NCBI GenBank assembly: GCA_021464245.1 | Contig: JADCRB010000151.1 | Coordinates: 356,947-420,946, forward strand | Length of the DNA: 64,000 nt | Direction of reading: 5' to 3' | DNA from: Carallia brachiata | Lineage: Eukaryota; Streptophyta; Magnoliopsida; Malpighiales; Rhizophoraceae | In this document: positions 12,601 through 25,242 of the stretch, piece after piece | Numbering within the stretch: the stretch's first letter is position 1 | How the letters are laid out: every line of letters begins with the position of its first letter | Translations under genes and position numbers: made by a program | Notes under the pieces: model-generated | The model's input: only the letters and a program-made list of their open reading frames with translations | Databases searched by the model: none | Told to the model about the DNA's origin: nothing

Positions 12601-14560
12601 TTTTCTCTCATCTATATTTCTCAATTCAAATATTATTTTTCTCACTGAAGCTCTTTTTTTGAAGGTTAGTGTGTATGTTTAATTATTTTGATAAGTTTTT
12701 TTTTTGCAAATTATTTGGATAAGTTGAATTCTCTCTTTTCTTTGATCCAATTTTTTTTCAATTTTTTATGAATTGGAATTTTTTATTTTTGTCTATTCTT
12801 ACTTTATTTTTGTCTATTCTTACAAATTAAAAAAAATTCATGATTATGGAATATTTGATTTCATGCTTATCTTGCTTATCTTTCCATTTGATCTAATCTA
12901 TATGATCTTGGAAATTTCTTTGTAAACTCCATTTGACGTAATTTATTTTTTAAGGCTTATTTGATGTGGGAGGATAAGCGTGAGAAGCCCATTACAATTT
13001 GGGGGTTTAATTTCTTAGTTTGAATTTAATGGTGGGATAAAATTCATTAATGGTCAGATGTTATTGATATACAATTAGACTTATATTTGACCTGATTGTT
13101 AAGTAAGATATTTTCTTTCTTTATAGAACGAGGCACAAATATTAATCTACGCTGCGAAGAAATTCTTTTTAATGGATCTTTTAACACAGAGTAAGACCTC
13201 TTCAATTCCTTATAAAGAAATAGTTTTTTCTACATTACAATTATCAAAATTTTGTAAACACAAATAAACGTAAAACAATTTTATAATACATGCAAAAAAT
13301 TTTATATTATATCAATAACATTTTATTTATATAAAAATAAATTTAGTTGAAGTCATATTTAAAGATTTTCTTATTTTTTTCTTCAAAATTAAAATAATAC
13401 TCAACAATTAATTATTTTTTCTATTTCAAAAAGAACACAAAAAATAAAATTGTAAAAAAAAATATTAATAAACTTACGCATAGCGCGGTCTAATACTAGC
13501 TATGGATATTATTAACAAAAATTGAAGATCTTGCTAATTTCAATAGCTTTTACAACCTTTGTTTCTTTGGGTGGGAACTATAGCGTTTTCAATGTTACCC
13601 GAGATGGAATTTGTGTAAACAAATATAAGATCAATAATCCTTTTTGCTTTCCTTCGATGAACAGGTGGAGACTTACGAGAAGTATAATTTAATAGTAATA
13701 ATTATTTGTTTTTTTTTAAATTAAAAAACTTATTTTTTAATTAATTCGGTTTCACATCTACTTGAGTCCTATGTGCTGTTGACATTTGCCTTGACAGTGG
13801 TCTTAAACATTGATTATAATTTTTTTAACACTAATTCTTAATTTTTTTTATTTGTTTGTCAAGTTACAAACTAGCAATGTACATTATTGAGTAGCATTAA
13901 TTTTTTTGCATAAATCAATCTTAATTATGGAAGAAATTAGGTCATAGAAACTTTATTGGTAATAAACAAACTAGAAAATAAATATATAGATTATAAAATA
14001 AATTATAAAAATAAATGACAAAAAAGTATCAGACTATTGGTATCATCCATATTCCTTACTTCAATCGAATTCAATTCTCAATCCCACCGGATATAATATC
14101 TCTTGATGTTCTGATTGAATATTGTTAGTTAAAAATATTCTTAATGTAATTTTTTTTTGTTTTTTCCTTTTATCTTTTTAAAAAGAAAAAACTCTCAAAT
14201 TTATTTCTTAATATCCTTTTTTAATAATAAAATTAATACTCAAAAATTATTTTTAAAATTTTTTCAATAAAATAAAAAAAATTACACTATTTTACATAAC
14301 TCGCACACTGTACAGACCAACTACTTGTTGTATCTAATAACAAATTCAGGCTATAAGATGGACATTAGTCTAGTTGATTGGAGGTGATTGGAGGTGGGGG
14401 TTTGAACATTCGTCTTATCTCGCCGCCCCCATCAAATGTTTTTAGTGGGGGTTTTTAGTAACCATCTGGACTTTGCAGATAAAATAAATAAATAAATAAA
14501 TAATTTAAGGACTATAAACTCAACATTTAATACTTTTGATTTTTTATATTCCAATACTCC
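12601..14560. other. No supported gene; AT-rich
   Basis: No frame above 67 codons and no recognisable motif were found. There is an AAAT-type microsatellite at about 14478-14505. A possible Helitron end is listed separately. Confidence 0.5.
13474..13498 (+). mobile_element. Possible Helitron 3' terminus
   Basis: The sequence acgcatagcgcggtctaatactag combines a short GC-rich, imperfectly palindromic core with a terminal CTAG about 10 nt later, in otherwise AT-rich DNA. Plant Helitrons end in a GC hairpin followed by CTRR. The base after CTAG is C, not the expected T, and no 5' TC end was identified. Confidence 0.35.
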
Positions 14561-14564
14561 AACC

Positions 14565-14998
14565 AAAGTTATTAAACCTAGTCTGAATAATGACTCGAAC
14601 TGAGGATTAAGTGGATGGATTATTAGTTTAATCAATAGGTGAATGATTAGTTCGACAAAATTAATGTTTAAAATAATTTTTTATTTTTTTTCTTTTATAT
14701 GTAAGATAAGTTATTGTTCTTATAATATTTTTTTTAAATCCAAAGAAAAAAAATCTTTTTTAGGATGTTGTAATGTGCTAAAATCGTTATTTTTATTAAT
14801 TTTTTACTTAAAACAGTGATTCACTCTATTTCAATCAGGCTATTGGGTTACTAGATTTTAAAAATTCAGTTGAGTCGATTGAGTTTTCTCGAGTCAATTG
14901 TCCAAATGAGTTTTTAACTAACTTGATTCAGTCTAGTGGTTGGGATTACCGAATCACTAGTCTAACCTTTCGGATTGGGTTAAATGTTATAACTATGA
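14565..14998. mobile_element. Decayed MITE-like element
   Basis: The left end (aaagttattaaacctagtct) and the reverse complement of the right end (tagttataacatttaaccca) are similar, and the interior contains inverted gactcg/cgagtc motifs. The pattern recalls a common plant MITE type whose ends read like gttttaataactatgg. It is heavily diverged. Confidence 0.35.
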
Positions 14999-15105
14999 TT
15001 CTAATGGATTCTTGATAAAAAAAAAAAAGAATATTATAAGAAAAACCAATCATTTTCTTTTGTCATGAGAATTCCTATCTCTACTTGAAATTCTTAAGAC
15101 TTTAA

Positions 15106-16821
15106 GGGCCTGTTTAGAGACGCTGTCAATTTTCTGTTGTTATTTTTTATTTTTTTATTTTCTATTTTTACTGTTGGTTGAATTTTTATGTTTATTACTG
15201 TCAATTTTTTGTTTATTGCTATTTTTTAAAACTCTCCTTACAATATTAATTTTCGATTCTTACCTTCTCTGATTATTATAAAAGAAGAACAATTGCATCA
15301 ACTTCCCTAATTTACAAGCTTTAGATTATCATAAACTTGTCAAAAACAAAGGAAGGTGATGTGTTACACAGAATACATCGTAAGACTGAGCCGGACCACA
15401 AAATTTTGTAGCATCTTCTACGATATGCAAAATATTAAAACTGAACATGTCAGTGAGACAAAGTAATTCAACTGGTGCAAAGCAAACCATCCTGGGTTTC
15501 TATGAGGTAATTACTTTATGCGACCTTCATCAAAGATAATACTCACTTACTGTGGAGGATGACTAACGGTGTCGGTATGCCAAATAACATACAACCACTC
15601 TACAAACGTACTTATTTCTCAATTTCTTGTCCCACCAATATTCACAAATGTAATCGTATTCATGATGCCATCACCTACATCAAATTCAAAATATATACAA
15701 AATAAAATAAAAAGAATGTCGGAAGATATCATATCACAAGGGAAAAATTTAAAGAAAAAGAGGAAAAGACCAAGAAGGATTAGAGATTAATTTGAGTATC
15801 CTTAGTTCCCAACAAGAATTGGTACCTTCTACAGTCTCAACTAAACTGAATTTTTGTTCTTCTTCTGCCATCATTAAGAAAGCCATAAACCTGAAGAAAA
15901 AAAAAAACTCCATTCACAAGAACAAAACATCAAAATTATATCACATACCAAACAGATTAGGAAAACTAAAGAATCGAGTAATCAACAATAAAAATCTTGC
16001 ATCAAAATCAGAAAAGTTTAGGAGAATTTACAATGATTATTCAAGAATAATCCAAAATTTGCCAGAACAGTGGCAGTCAAGAGTCAACCAAGATTCGACG
16101 AAGCAGTTCACAGAGTGCCTTTGATTAAAGGAAACATGTTAAAGACATCATATCAAAAGGAAAAAAAATCTAAAGAAAAAGGGGGAAACAAAAAAAAAAG
16201 ACAAAAAATAAAGAAGCGTTTGAGTATCCTTAGTTTCCAAGAACTCCTCCCCTGAACAATCCCGATAAAACCAAATTTTGTTCTTTATCTGCAATCATTC
16301 AGCAAACAAAGCGGTAAACATGACAAAAAATTTCATTGACAAGGGAAAAAAATCTTGCATCAATTTTAGAAAGTTCTGGGGAACTTACAGAACATTATTC
16401 AAGAATCAACCAAGATTCGCTGGAACGGTGGCTAGGGTTTTCTCTCTAAAAAATCAACCAAGATTCCACAAAATAATTCGCGTAGTGCCTTCAATTAAAG
16501 AAAACAGAGTAAAAAGGCCTTATGACAGATGACAAGAGAAATAGAGAGAGTGAGGGCCAGAGGAAGGGGAAGCGTGGAGTGAGACAAGAAAGTCGACGAG
16601 ACGACAGAGAAGAAGCGGCTGGAGCAGGGTGCGTTAAGAGAGAAGCGAAATCAGAAAAGGAAAGCCCGTTTTTCCTGTGGTTCAAAACTTGTTTCTTAAA
16701 AAAGAAAGTGCTTTATGTTTTAAATTGAAAAACAAAAATGTATAATTCTTTCCAAACAAGTTTTTTATTTTTTAATTAAAAAAAAACAGAAAATCGATTA
16801 TTTAAACCACTCCAAACGCTC
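15106..16821. mobile_element. PIF/Harbinger-like non-autonomous element with passenger DNA
   Basis: The 5' end GGGCCTGTTTAGAGACGC matches the 5' end of another element at 51187 and is followed by the same T-rich subterminal sequence. The 3' end (ccactccaaacgctc) is its approximate reverse complement. Both ends are flanked by TTAA (15102-15105 and 16822-16825). PIF/Harbinger elements duplicate TWA trinucleotides, which fits TAA here. The interior has no transposase and instead carries passenger sequence with an internal duplication. Confidence 0.55.
15725..16510. repeat. Internal direct duplication inside the PIF-like element
   Basis: Two ~400-bp segments (about 15725-16135 and 16145-16505) share ordered blocks: tttgagtatccttagtt, attttgttctt or tttttgttctt, aaaatcttgcatcaa, attattcaagaat, caaccaagattc and tagtgcct or gagtgcct. 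The intron-like and coding-like mixture suggests a captured host fragment that duplicated within the element. Frames here (15792-16124, 16278-16532) have no recognised domain. Confidence 0.6.
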
Positions 16822-16830
16822 TTAAAAGAG

Positions 16831-17251
16831 TCTCCAACGTGTTCTTTATTATTATTATTTTTTATCGAAAAGAAATTCAAACTTTACTCAAGATAAGGAT
16901 TCCTATGTCTACTTGAAAATAGAATACCCCTTTGGGATTTGGCGACGCCGTGGTCGCCGTCCTTGCTTGCGATCAAATGGAGCGGCCTTTCTTACTTGGC
17001 CAAAAACGGGGCTTTCGTCAAGCTGGGACAAATCTCATTACTTTTTCACTCATACGCGTCCCGCCAAAACAAAGATAGAAATAGTCAAAGAGTTTGAGTT
17101 GTTTGCAATTGCATCGAAAGGACAAGGGGGTTTGTTGCAAGAAATCAGTTAGGAATTCATGTAATCAGATTTTACGTCTCATGTTTCCTAGTATAAATAG
17201 AACTCCGTCACAAATACAACTCTTAAACATTATTATAAATTAAACCAAACA
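16831..17251 (+). repeat. Dispersed repeat, copy 2 (uninterrupted)
   Basis: This is the shorter counterpart of 5591-6418, sharing ggcgacgccgtggtcgccgt, ttgtttgcaattgcatcgaa and cctagtataaatagaactcc in the same order without the ~395-bp insertion. It begins within 10 bp of the right end of the PIF-like element. Confidence 0.65.
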
Positions 17252-18000
17252 CTTATAGATTGTTATTTTCCCAAAATCACAATTTAAAATATTTATTTTT
17301 ATCTAATCAATCACCTTATTTTAAATCTCGATTTTCATCTAAATTCAATTTCAATCGCTCCACAAAATTGAGGTGAACAAATTTTCAGTTATGGGAATTA
17401 GTGATATTGCTGGAATTAACTTGGTTTTCCTTTTTTTTTTTTTTTTCCGCCAATATAGGAACGACATCCCTTGAGTTCGGCATCATGCATAGCTCTGTAA
17501 ACTTTCTATGCTCCTTTCTGCTTGGGTTTCAGGGCAATAATAACATGCAGCTTTGTGTTAGCTTTAAATTAACTTAACACTACTAATTTATTAACTGAAT
17601 AATGTCACACAATAATAATGAGAAGCACACACACTAATTATAACCTCTCAACGAATATGCTCACCAGCTACACAACAATCTGTGTGGCTCTCAATTCCTT
17701 ATATATTAGACTAATAACTTATATTCTGACTCTAACAATGAAAATATAAGAAACTAATTATAATTCTACTAAAATGTTAAATCTTAATTTATAATGAATC
17801 TGAATTAACTTCAACACTTTGGAGTACTTTATATATTTTGTTTGATTGCCCAACATTGTGTTATTGTTCGTTCTTTATTTCATGCCTGCTCTTATTTCAT
17901 CCCGGTGATTTTTTACCGTCTAATCTAACACATTAGTTTCAGGTGAACACGGTCAAAATAACAAGCAACAGAGCAAGGCAGACAAAATACTGTAGACTGA
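17252..18000. other. No supported gene
   Basis: This is a T-run-containing, AT-rich spacer upstream of the F-box gene. No frame or repeat could be assigned. Confidence 0.4.
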
Positions 18001-18752
18001 GGTTATCCAACCCAATTGCTTTTAGAGTGAATATTTATTGATTCTTAGTAGCAGTAGCAGCGATCTTCCCGTCTCTCCATTTGTGTGGAGCGACCAGCAA
18101 TAGCAACAAATCCAGCCTTCTCGCTCTTGCCCTTTCCGGGTGGCAGGTATAACAGTTTGGTTTTACAGAATTTGCAACCCAGCTTCTGAACTTGAATAAG
18201 AGAACTCATTATCATCTATTAGCAGGTACTTCTCTTCTTCTTCTTCTTCTTCTTCTTCTTCTTCTTCTTCATCTGCTATCAGCTCAATTAACTGGCTTTG
18301 GAAGTTTATGACGGAATATATGATGGTTTTCAGTCACTTTGTGGATTAGAAATTTAGAATTGAACAGCCCCAGGGCTCAACATACTCTTTAGGTTCCCAG
18401 TTGCAATCAAAATTCTGCTTCCTTCCCTAGAGGAGCAACTGAGGCATAACAAATTAACTATCCAGATGGCTTGCACCCCAAGTGTGGACTAGCCATATTT
18501 AGTTTTCTAGTACATCTCTTTTCTCTGTATGAAAATAAACTTTATAATTTGATTATTTTGATTAGTAATTCAGTATGTAAGTGTCCTTCTCTTTTGCCTC
18601 AGTTTTTGATAGAAAGCATGGTAGAGCTAATAAAATATACGTTGGATAAAATGATCTTCAGACACTCAAAGGAAAAAGATTCTTCACAGCGAATGCTTAC
18701 ATGCAAGATAGAATTCCAATTCCTAACATATTTTGTTTGTCTTTTTGACAGG
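18001..18752 (+). promoter_or_regulatory. Probable F-box 5' UTR with intron and (TTC)12
   Basis: A GC-richer leader-like stretch (18050-18225) ends in agcag before gtactt, a plausible donor. The next acceptor-like site, tttttgacag, ends at 18750, two bases before the coding ATG. Between them, at about 18235-18270, is an uninterrupted TTC trinucleotide run of about 12 units. A 5' UTR intron is common in plant F-box genes, but transcript evidence is needed, since the coding frame is also open upstream to 18471. Confidence 0.4.
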
Positions 18753-19837
18753 ATGGCATTTGGCAACTTTATACGGTTGATACGCATTTTCAAACACTTA
18801 ATCAATAGAAAGGAAGTTAGTCCACTTCCCAGCGATCTCATTGTTGAAATCCTCAGTAGGCTTCCTGCTCATTTGGTTCTCAGATGTCGTAAAGTGTCCA
18901 AGAGATGGGAAGCTCTGACCTTAACTCCTCAATTACTTTTCTGCATTATCTTGCTGGGCGGGAGCAGCAATTTTACTTTCTTGATACAAAAGCTAAGAAG
19001 AAAAAGATGATTGAGAAAGTCCATTTTTCGTCAACTAAGCCCCTAATACGAGAGTACCTCCTCCTTGGTTGCTGCCATGGGTTGCTTTTGTTTGCTCCAT
19101 TGTCAGGTGGTAGCAATTTTTTCTATGTGTGCAACCCCTTTAAGCCAGGACGATTCCTACTAAAAGGACCTGACAGAGTAGGTTATTTGTGTGGAATTTA
19201 TTTCTACCCTTTGATAAGAGATTATAGGATACTTTATGCAACTGAAATCAACAATGATAGGGAGTATTTAGTTTTCAGTTTGCGTACTTTGCGGTGGAGA
19301 AGACTTTGCTCTTTTGTTTACTGGCCTCAGGAAGGAGTGGCTCCTATATGTATCGCAGGGCTTATGCACTGGATGGTCAAAGATAAGCCACTTATCATGA
19401 CTTTTACCTTCGAAACCGAAGAATTTAATGTCAGTCCTTGCCCAGGAAGTATGTGCCACTCTCGTCCAACGCCTGGCATGCAACTTTTGCAAATAGGAAG
19501 CCAATTGGCATTATGTATGTTGTGTTGCGGAAAGATTGGCGTGTGGGTCCTGCAGGATTATGCCAATTGGGTTTGGGTTAACAAATATCGGATCTGTCTT
19601 GAATGGGATTTAAAGCGCTATCCATTTACTCCTGGCAACGAAATAAATGATATAAAGGTGGTGATTGTTGAAAATGCCGAACTGGTGCTGTTTTGGGCTT
19701 ACAAAGGATTATTTCGGTATCATCTGCAATCGAAGACCTTAAAGAAAATTTTGAACACAAAATCGGTGAAGTGTTTTACATTGGACTTCTTATACCAAGA
19801 GCTTTGTTACCTTCAGGAGATTGGAAAATTATGTTAG
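18753..19837 (+). pseudogene. F-box protein gene with one apparent frameshift
   Basis: The product would be an SCF ubiquitin-ligase substrate adaptor of about 360 residues. The first ~60 codons from ATG 18753 include a typical F-box core, with LPSDLIVEILSRLP near residues 29-42 and then a basic KVSKRW segment. That frame runs out at 19010. The remaining ~300 codons (Gly/Leu-rich strands such as GCCHGLLLF, then FETEEF, typical of F-box-associated C-terminal domains) continue in the next frame to the stop TAG at 19835-19837. The shift maps to about 18930-18936, where one base appears to be missing between CAA and ACT. Apart from this the C-terminal frame is open, so the lesion is either recent or an assembly error. 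The substrate is unknown. Confidence 0.8.
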
Positions 19838-21735
19838 CGACAATGATATTAAGAAATTTGGTAAGTTAGGGTTGTGATATTTATCTTGGAGGATATACAT
19901 ATTATTATGTTAAATGCTCGATTATTGATTCTCTTTCTTTATGACTCAGGTTCGAATATTTGTGTTGACTACACTCCATATAACTGCTAATAAATGAAGT
20001 ATAGTAAAACCTAAATTCGTATGCAGTAAATTTATTTCAATTTTGTTGTCGAGTACAAGAACCAACAATCGAATGGCAAAGAGTATAAAATTTATTATTG
20101 GACAAAGATGTGACATGATTGATAAGATAATAGAGATATTATTATAAAAAATAAGGTGATACACGTATCAATAAACACAATAAATAAAATAATATTTTTT
20201 TATCTTACTCTACATTAACTCAATTTTTAGAGTATCATAATTATATTTGTGTCATATTATTAATTATGTACAATTGCATTTACCTTTTTAATATTTATCA
20301 TTTTGAGAGCCGTGTCGCTACATTGTGTAGAAAAGCACAGATAACTTTATCTTCTAAAAAAAATCAATTAATAATCTTGGGACTCTTAACTCAATGGAGT
20401 TGAGTTGTGGACTGCGGTTTTATTCGATGCTTTTAGACCAAAGCCCAATTGAGTTGTTTTGTGAGTTGTTTCTTAATGGGCAGATTACTATTGGAAATCA
20501 GATCCATCGAGATTGGATCCAATTAAGAGGAGGCTATTTTCATAGGTCCAGCTGTGGAGCACCCTCGCTATCTCGGGCTTAGTCGTCTCTCGGTTCTTCT
20601 TCAAGTCATAAGCTCGTGACTTTGATCTTTCTTTTATATTAATATATTATAATAATTTTAAATAAATATTTTATAAATAATATTGAGAACTTTTTTACTT
20701 AATTTTAAACTTAAAAAAACTTATTAATGTCCTGAAGATAATAAAAAATATAATATTTAATATCAATAAATATTTGAATTGAAAAAAAAATATTATTTAA
20801 GATTTGTTCAAAAAAAAAAGCAATTGTTTTATTTATATAAATATTCGTAAAATAGAAATACAAGTATAACGAATGTGACTATTAAAAAAATAGTATAAAT
20901 ATTTTTTAAGAATAGTTTAGTCTATACAAAATATAATTGACACTAAAAAGTGAAAAATATTTAAAAAAAATTTAAATAAATAGTTATATATAAAAATAAA
21001 GATGAACCTAAGAGTACAACTAAAAAATTTACCAAATATTTGTAAGACTGTTGTTGATGGTTGACTTCCAACCAAGGCTAAACGCATTTGAATTTTTATA
21101 CTAGGATCAATCCAACCAATTTCTTTGGCTTGCGGATTGCCTTCGAACAATTTATGAGATTACATTATAATCTGCATATTTTCACTCTTCTCTAGACATA
21201 AGAAGACAAACCATGTATTTTGCGAATTTGAGCCGGTTGAACAGGTCACGGCTACAATTGCTAGTAATCTCAAAATTTAGCCCCAAATTATAATTTGTGA
21301 CATGTCCTGCTTTTTCGCTTTCCGCCAAGTTAATCGGGAAGCAGCAAAATGGTTTGGTATTTTTGTAGAAGGGCCATCAGATGGTGAAGAGCTTTTTGAG
21401 TTTATATGGACTCGGAAGAAATTTTTCACGATTTCTTTAGAATTCATTCCTTTGTCCACATAAACTTAATTGTTAAAAACCATACTCGATTCAAAAGGAA
21501 AAGGAAAAGGTTAGGCGTAAGAACAAGAGAGCAAATGAAGCAAAAGCAACAGCAAATCCTCCACAAAAACAGTGAAAATCACTAGCCCTTGGGCCCTGAA
21601 ATTGGGGAGAAGGTTGTGGGAGGACCGTCAGCAGCTCAATGTCCCAGCACTGTTATCTCCGTCTCTATATCTTCATTTTCAGGCTATAGCTCATCATCAC
21701 TGTCATGGTCATGGTCATCAGGAAACAAGCCTGCT
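19838..21735. other. F-box 3' flank, then no supported gene
   Basis: 19838 to about 20000 is the likely 3' UTR or flank of the F-box gene. A GC-richer island at 20390-20620 carries a 62-codon frame with no motif. The rest is AT-rich with short frames on both strands. Confidence 0.4.
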
Positions 21736-22026
21736 TCAGCGGATGACAACAAACGAGCATTGATTTGCGTCTTGGTGGGCATTTTTTTGGCAACTTTGTA
21801 TGTATCGTCGTTCGTCGAAATCATCATCATCATCTGCAGGATGTTCGTCCGCTCTGCATCTCTGTGGATCACCTTGAATTGCGTTTTCTCCACAATCATC
21901 AGCATTCGTGACGGTGATCAACAAAGAGCCACATGAAAGAAGCATCCATCTAGATATTGCCGTTGTCCCTTGAAGTGAAAACAAGAAAAGGAAGAACAAA
22001 AAAAGAAAAAATTTGAAATTTGTCAA
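21736..22026 (-). CDS. Hypothetical small protein with a signal-peptide-like start
   Basis: This is a 96-codon minus-strand frame. It opens with a Lys-containing n-region and about 14 Phe/Leu residues, followed by GTTAIS, which resembles a secretory signal peptide. The rest is polar, with a run of Asp residues and scattered cysteines (DC, RC, SC, QC). No family was recognised. Other frames overlap it on both strands (21589-21936 plus, 21684-21905 minus), the Asp run comes from a simple ATC/GAT repeat, and no promoter was identified. It may be chance or a fragment of a spliced gene. Confidence 0.2.
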   Translation of the reverse strand: MTNFKFFLFLFFLFLFSLQGTTAISRWMLLSCGSLLITVTNADDCGENAIQGDPQRCRADEHPADDDDDFDERRYIQSCQKNAHQDANQCSFVVIR

Positions 22027-22216
22027 ACTAGACTCTTTTCCTTGCGATGGGTTGAAAAAAGCTGTGATGGGTAATGGAATTCAAAGCAGTTTATGATGTA
22101 AGAGAAGCGGGAGAGGCTGATTACTGTAAATAAGGATTTGTGTGGCGGTGGAATTCAGGAGCTCGAGTTGAACTGGTCTCAAGGCAACTAACCAGTTGTG
22201 CCAAAAACGACTCTTA

Positions 22217-22588
22217 TGCTGTGTTTGGTGTGCAGAGGAAAATTTGGAGGGAAAGAAAAGCATAATTATTATCAATTACTTTTTTTTCTCTTCACTTTCT
22301 ACATCACTCCAAATAATTTTATTTTCTCTCTACTTTTTCTCTCATAAATTACTATTCACATTTTCTTTCATCATACTTTCTTTCTCTCACCTTTTTCTAC
22401 CACTCCAAACAACTTTATTTTCTTTCTACTTTTTCTCTCACAAATTAATATTTATCTTTTTTTTCATCTATTTTCTTTCTCTCAACTTTCTTTACCACTC
22501 CAAACAACTTTATTTTCTCTTCACTTTCTTTCTATTTCTTCTCTTTTCTCTTCCTTTCCTCTCATTTCTTCACACTCCAAACACACTC
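22217..22588. mobile_element. Tourist-like MITE with TTA target duplication
   Basis: Ends are TGCTGTGTTTGG and CCAAACACACTC, whose reverse complement is GAGTGTGTTTGG. TTA flanks both sides (22214-22216 and 22589-22591), the preferred target of PIF/Harbinger MITEs. The interior is pyrimidine-rich (tttctctctactttttctct) and resembles the MITEs at 31659, 43873 and 50503. The 141-codon plus-strand frame over it is a by-product of this composition. Confidence 0.8.
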
Positions 22589-22591
22589 TTA

Positions 22592-25224
22592 TTAGGAACC
22601 ACGAATTTTCAGGCGCTTTAAGGAGAGACGTGTACACGTGGAATTGCTTTGTCTTTTGACTCATTTGCATGCCAATTTGGGAAAGGAAGCTTGGTCAAAG
22701 TCTCGTCCATTGTACCAAGAGGAAGTGTTTAGAAGAAGGGAAAAGGTCCACGGTCACAACTTTTTTTTTCGATTTTTTTTAATATAACAAGTCTTTAATA
22801 TTTTTTAATAACAGTTATATTTATTGTAATAAAAAATATAATTTATTTTTTTTATTGTAGAAAGTATAACTGTATTTATAAAAAATTAAAGGCTTGTTGT
22901 ATTTAAGTAAGAAATTGGTCAAAAATTTTTGAGAATTGTACCCATGTTCTTACTTCTTAGAAGAAATTAATTAAAATAGATACTTTTAAATGAGAAATAT
23001 TAAGTGGCTTAACTCTTAAAGGGACCAAAGTGGGCACACGTAACGTGTCCCCTTTACTAGCCACTAAAAAATTTATTTGATTTTTTCAATTAGCTTGAGG
23101 GTAAGATTGAAAATTAAAGATGGATAAAAAAATGAAGGTGCCTTACCCATCCATATATAGATCTAATATATTTTTTTTATATTTTAGTAAATAAGAAATT
23201 ATTCATATATAGCAAAAGAACACTAAATGATGATAAATTAATCGAGTAACGGTAGATGACAACAAATAAATTGTAATAAATAGTTATACAGTTCTATTTA
23301 AAAAGTCTAACAGCATATTAGTTAAATACATTTTTGTCTCACCTAATAAATTTCACTAGTATTGATCAATGATAAAAACCATGAAATAATAAATAAAGAT
23401 TATGTCATATTAAATAGATGTTATAATTTTCGACAAAAATAATAGTATATTTAGAAATCTATCATAAAATTTCTTGTTCTCATATATTATAAAAGGAAGT
23501 TTGTCAGTGCTTGTTGAAATCAAAATGAATCTTATTTTGCAGTTGACTACAATTACTCTTTATTTCATATGAGTCTAAAAGATTGCAACACTTATATGGA
23601 ACTTATAATTGATTTGTATGATACCTTCAACTACAATTTATGACTCTTTTGAAATACAATTACGATATATTACTTTAAATTTTATGACAAACAGAAATTT
23701 GTAATATATAATGAAAAGTAAAAAATAATGGCTGAAAAAACATTGTGTTTTTGAAAATAATAATTATTTTATTATGGAATATTACCTTATTATATTGTAC
23801 AACTACAGTTATATCTGTATCCATCCAAGTCATTGTGATCATGTGAACATTGCAGTCTCATTTTGGTGTGGAAGTGTGTAAGAGTCTCCAATATATTCCC
23901 CTACATAGTAAAAGACATAAAGGTTCTTGAGGGCATAAAAAGAAATTCTGCAACTTTCTTCTCTATGTCATGTATGACACGATGGTTAACAATGAATGAA
24001 ATTCGACTTTCAATGAATGAATTAATAATAGTTAGCAATTACTTAAAGTTTTAAAAGTCATTGATAATGTAAACTTTTTTGTACGATACCTTCAAATATA
24101 ATTTATGACTCTTTTGGAATACAATTACGATGAGCTGCTTTAAATTTTACGATAGATAGAAACTTATAATAAATGATGAAAAGTAAAAATAGTGACCGAA
24201 AGAATATTTTGCATTTGAGAACAATAATTATTTCATTATAGAGATCACAATGATTTATTGCACAATTAAGTGTTATTTGAAACCATCAAAGTCATTGTGA
24301 TAATGTTAAAATCTTATTATTTTATACTCATTTCGTAGTATAAAATAAATAGTACAAGGGTATAAAGTTTGGCTCTTACTGAAAAGAGAGTAGTTTTGTT
24401 TTGTAATATAGTTGTGTCTAATATATTATTTTTTAGAAAGACAAAGTTAGAACATTTAGGTAATAAAAATTAGCGAAAATTAATATATATCCTTATATGA
24501 TTAAAATTTGATGAAGGAAAATATAGATAAACTGTTATAGTTGGATGAAAGCTACTTTGTTTCTATCTAAGACATAATGAAATAGACTACTTTTTTTTTT
24601 TTCTGTAACTTCAGCTCCTAAATTATTATGTCATACATGTTATATTTTAAAGTCCAAACCTTCATAAATTCATTTTATCAGTCATAATCTATTTATTAAT
24701 GCGTCGCAAAATTCAACATATATGTCATAACTTATCTTTATATCTGTCGTAAATTGAATAAGTATCTTACCTATTGCATATTAAACAAAAAAAATTGTGA
24801 ATCTTACAATCAAAAGTTCTTTTATTTAATTTTAATAGCAAAATTGATTTTGTTTCATTTCATAGTTTAACATTAAGATGTACTAAAATAGTCACATAAT
24901 TTATCAAACATTGTCTAATAATTTATCTATTTTTAAATTTTTTTCAATTCTTCCATCTCACGTTTTATATCACTTTATTTCTACGTTATTGCTTGATATG
25001 AGATGTCACCTAGTATTTCAAGATAAAATTTTAAACATTGTTAATAGAGATTCTACATTCTATTTTCTTTTTTTTTTTAATACCTAATTCCTTTTTATCC
25101 TTCAATTACTAATTGCCTAGTACATAGCAAAGACCAATTTATGGCGGGCCTACTCCTGAAATCACGGGCTGAAATGGTTAGAGGACAAAAGGCGCCATAA
25201 CCATTAGGAGTCTAAAGACTAACT
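22592..25224. other. No supported gene; AT-rich with one duplicated segment
   Basis: Long AT-rich DNA with no frame above 63 codons. The only structure noted is the degenerate direct repeat listed at 23608-24305. Confidence 0.5.
23608..24305. repeat. Degenerate ~240-bp direct repeat pair
   Basis: Segments 23608-23850 and 24082-24305 share ordered blocks: gataccttcaa, ataatttatgactctttt or acaatttatgactctttt, gaaaagtaaaaa, aataattatt and aagtcattgtga. Their starts are about 475 bp apart. The family is unknown. Confidence 0.6.
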
Positions 25225-25242
25225 AAAGAATACATTATTGCC

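Noticed and set aside
22196..22621. 141-codon plus-strand frame
   Set aside because: It covers a CT-rich Tourist-like MITE with clear ends; Phe/Ser/Leu content follows from composition.
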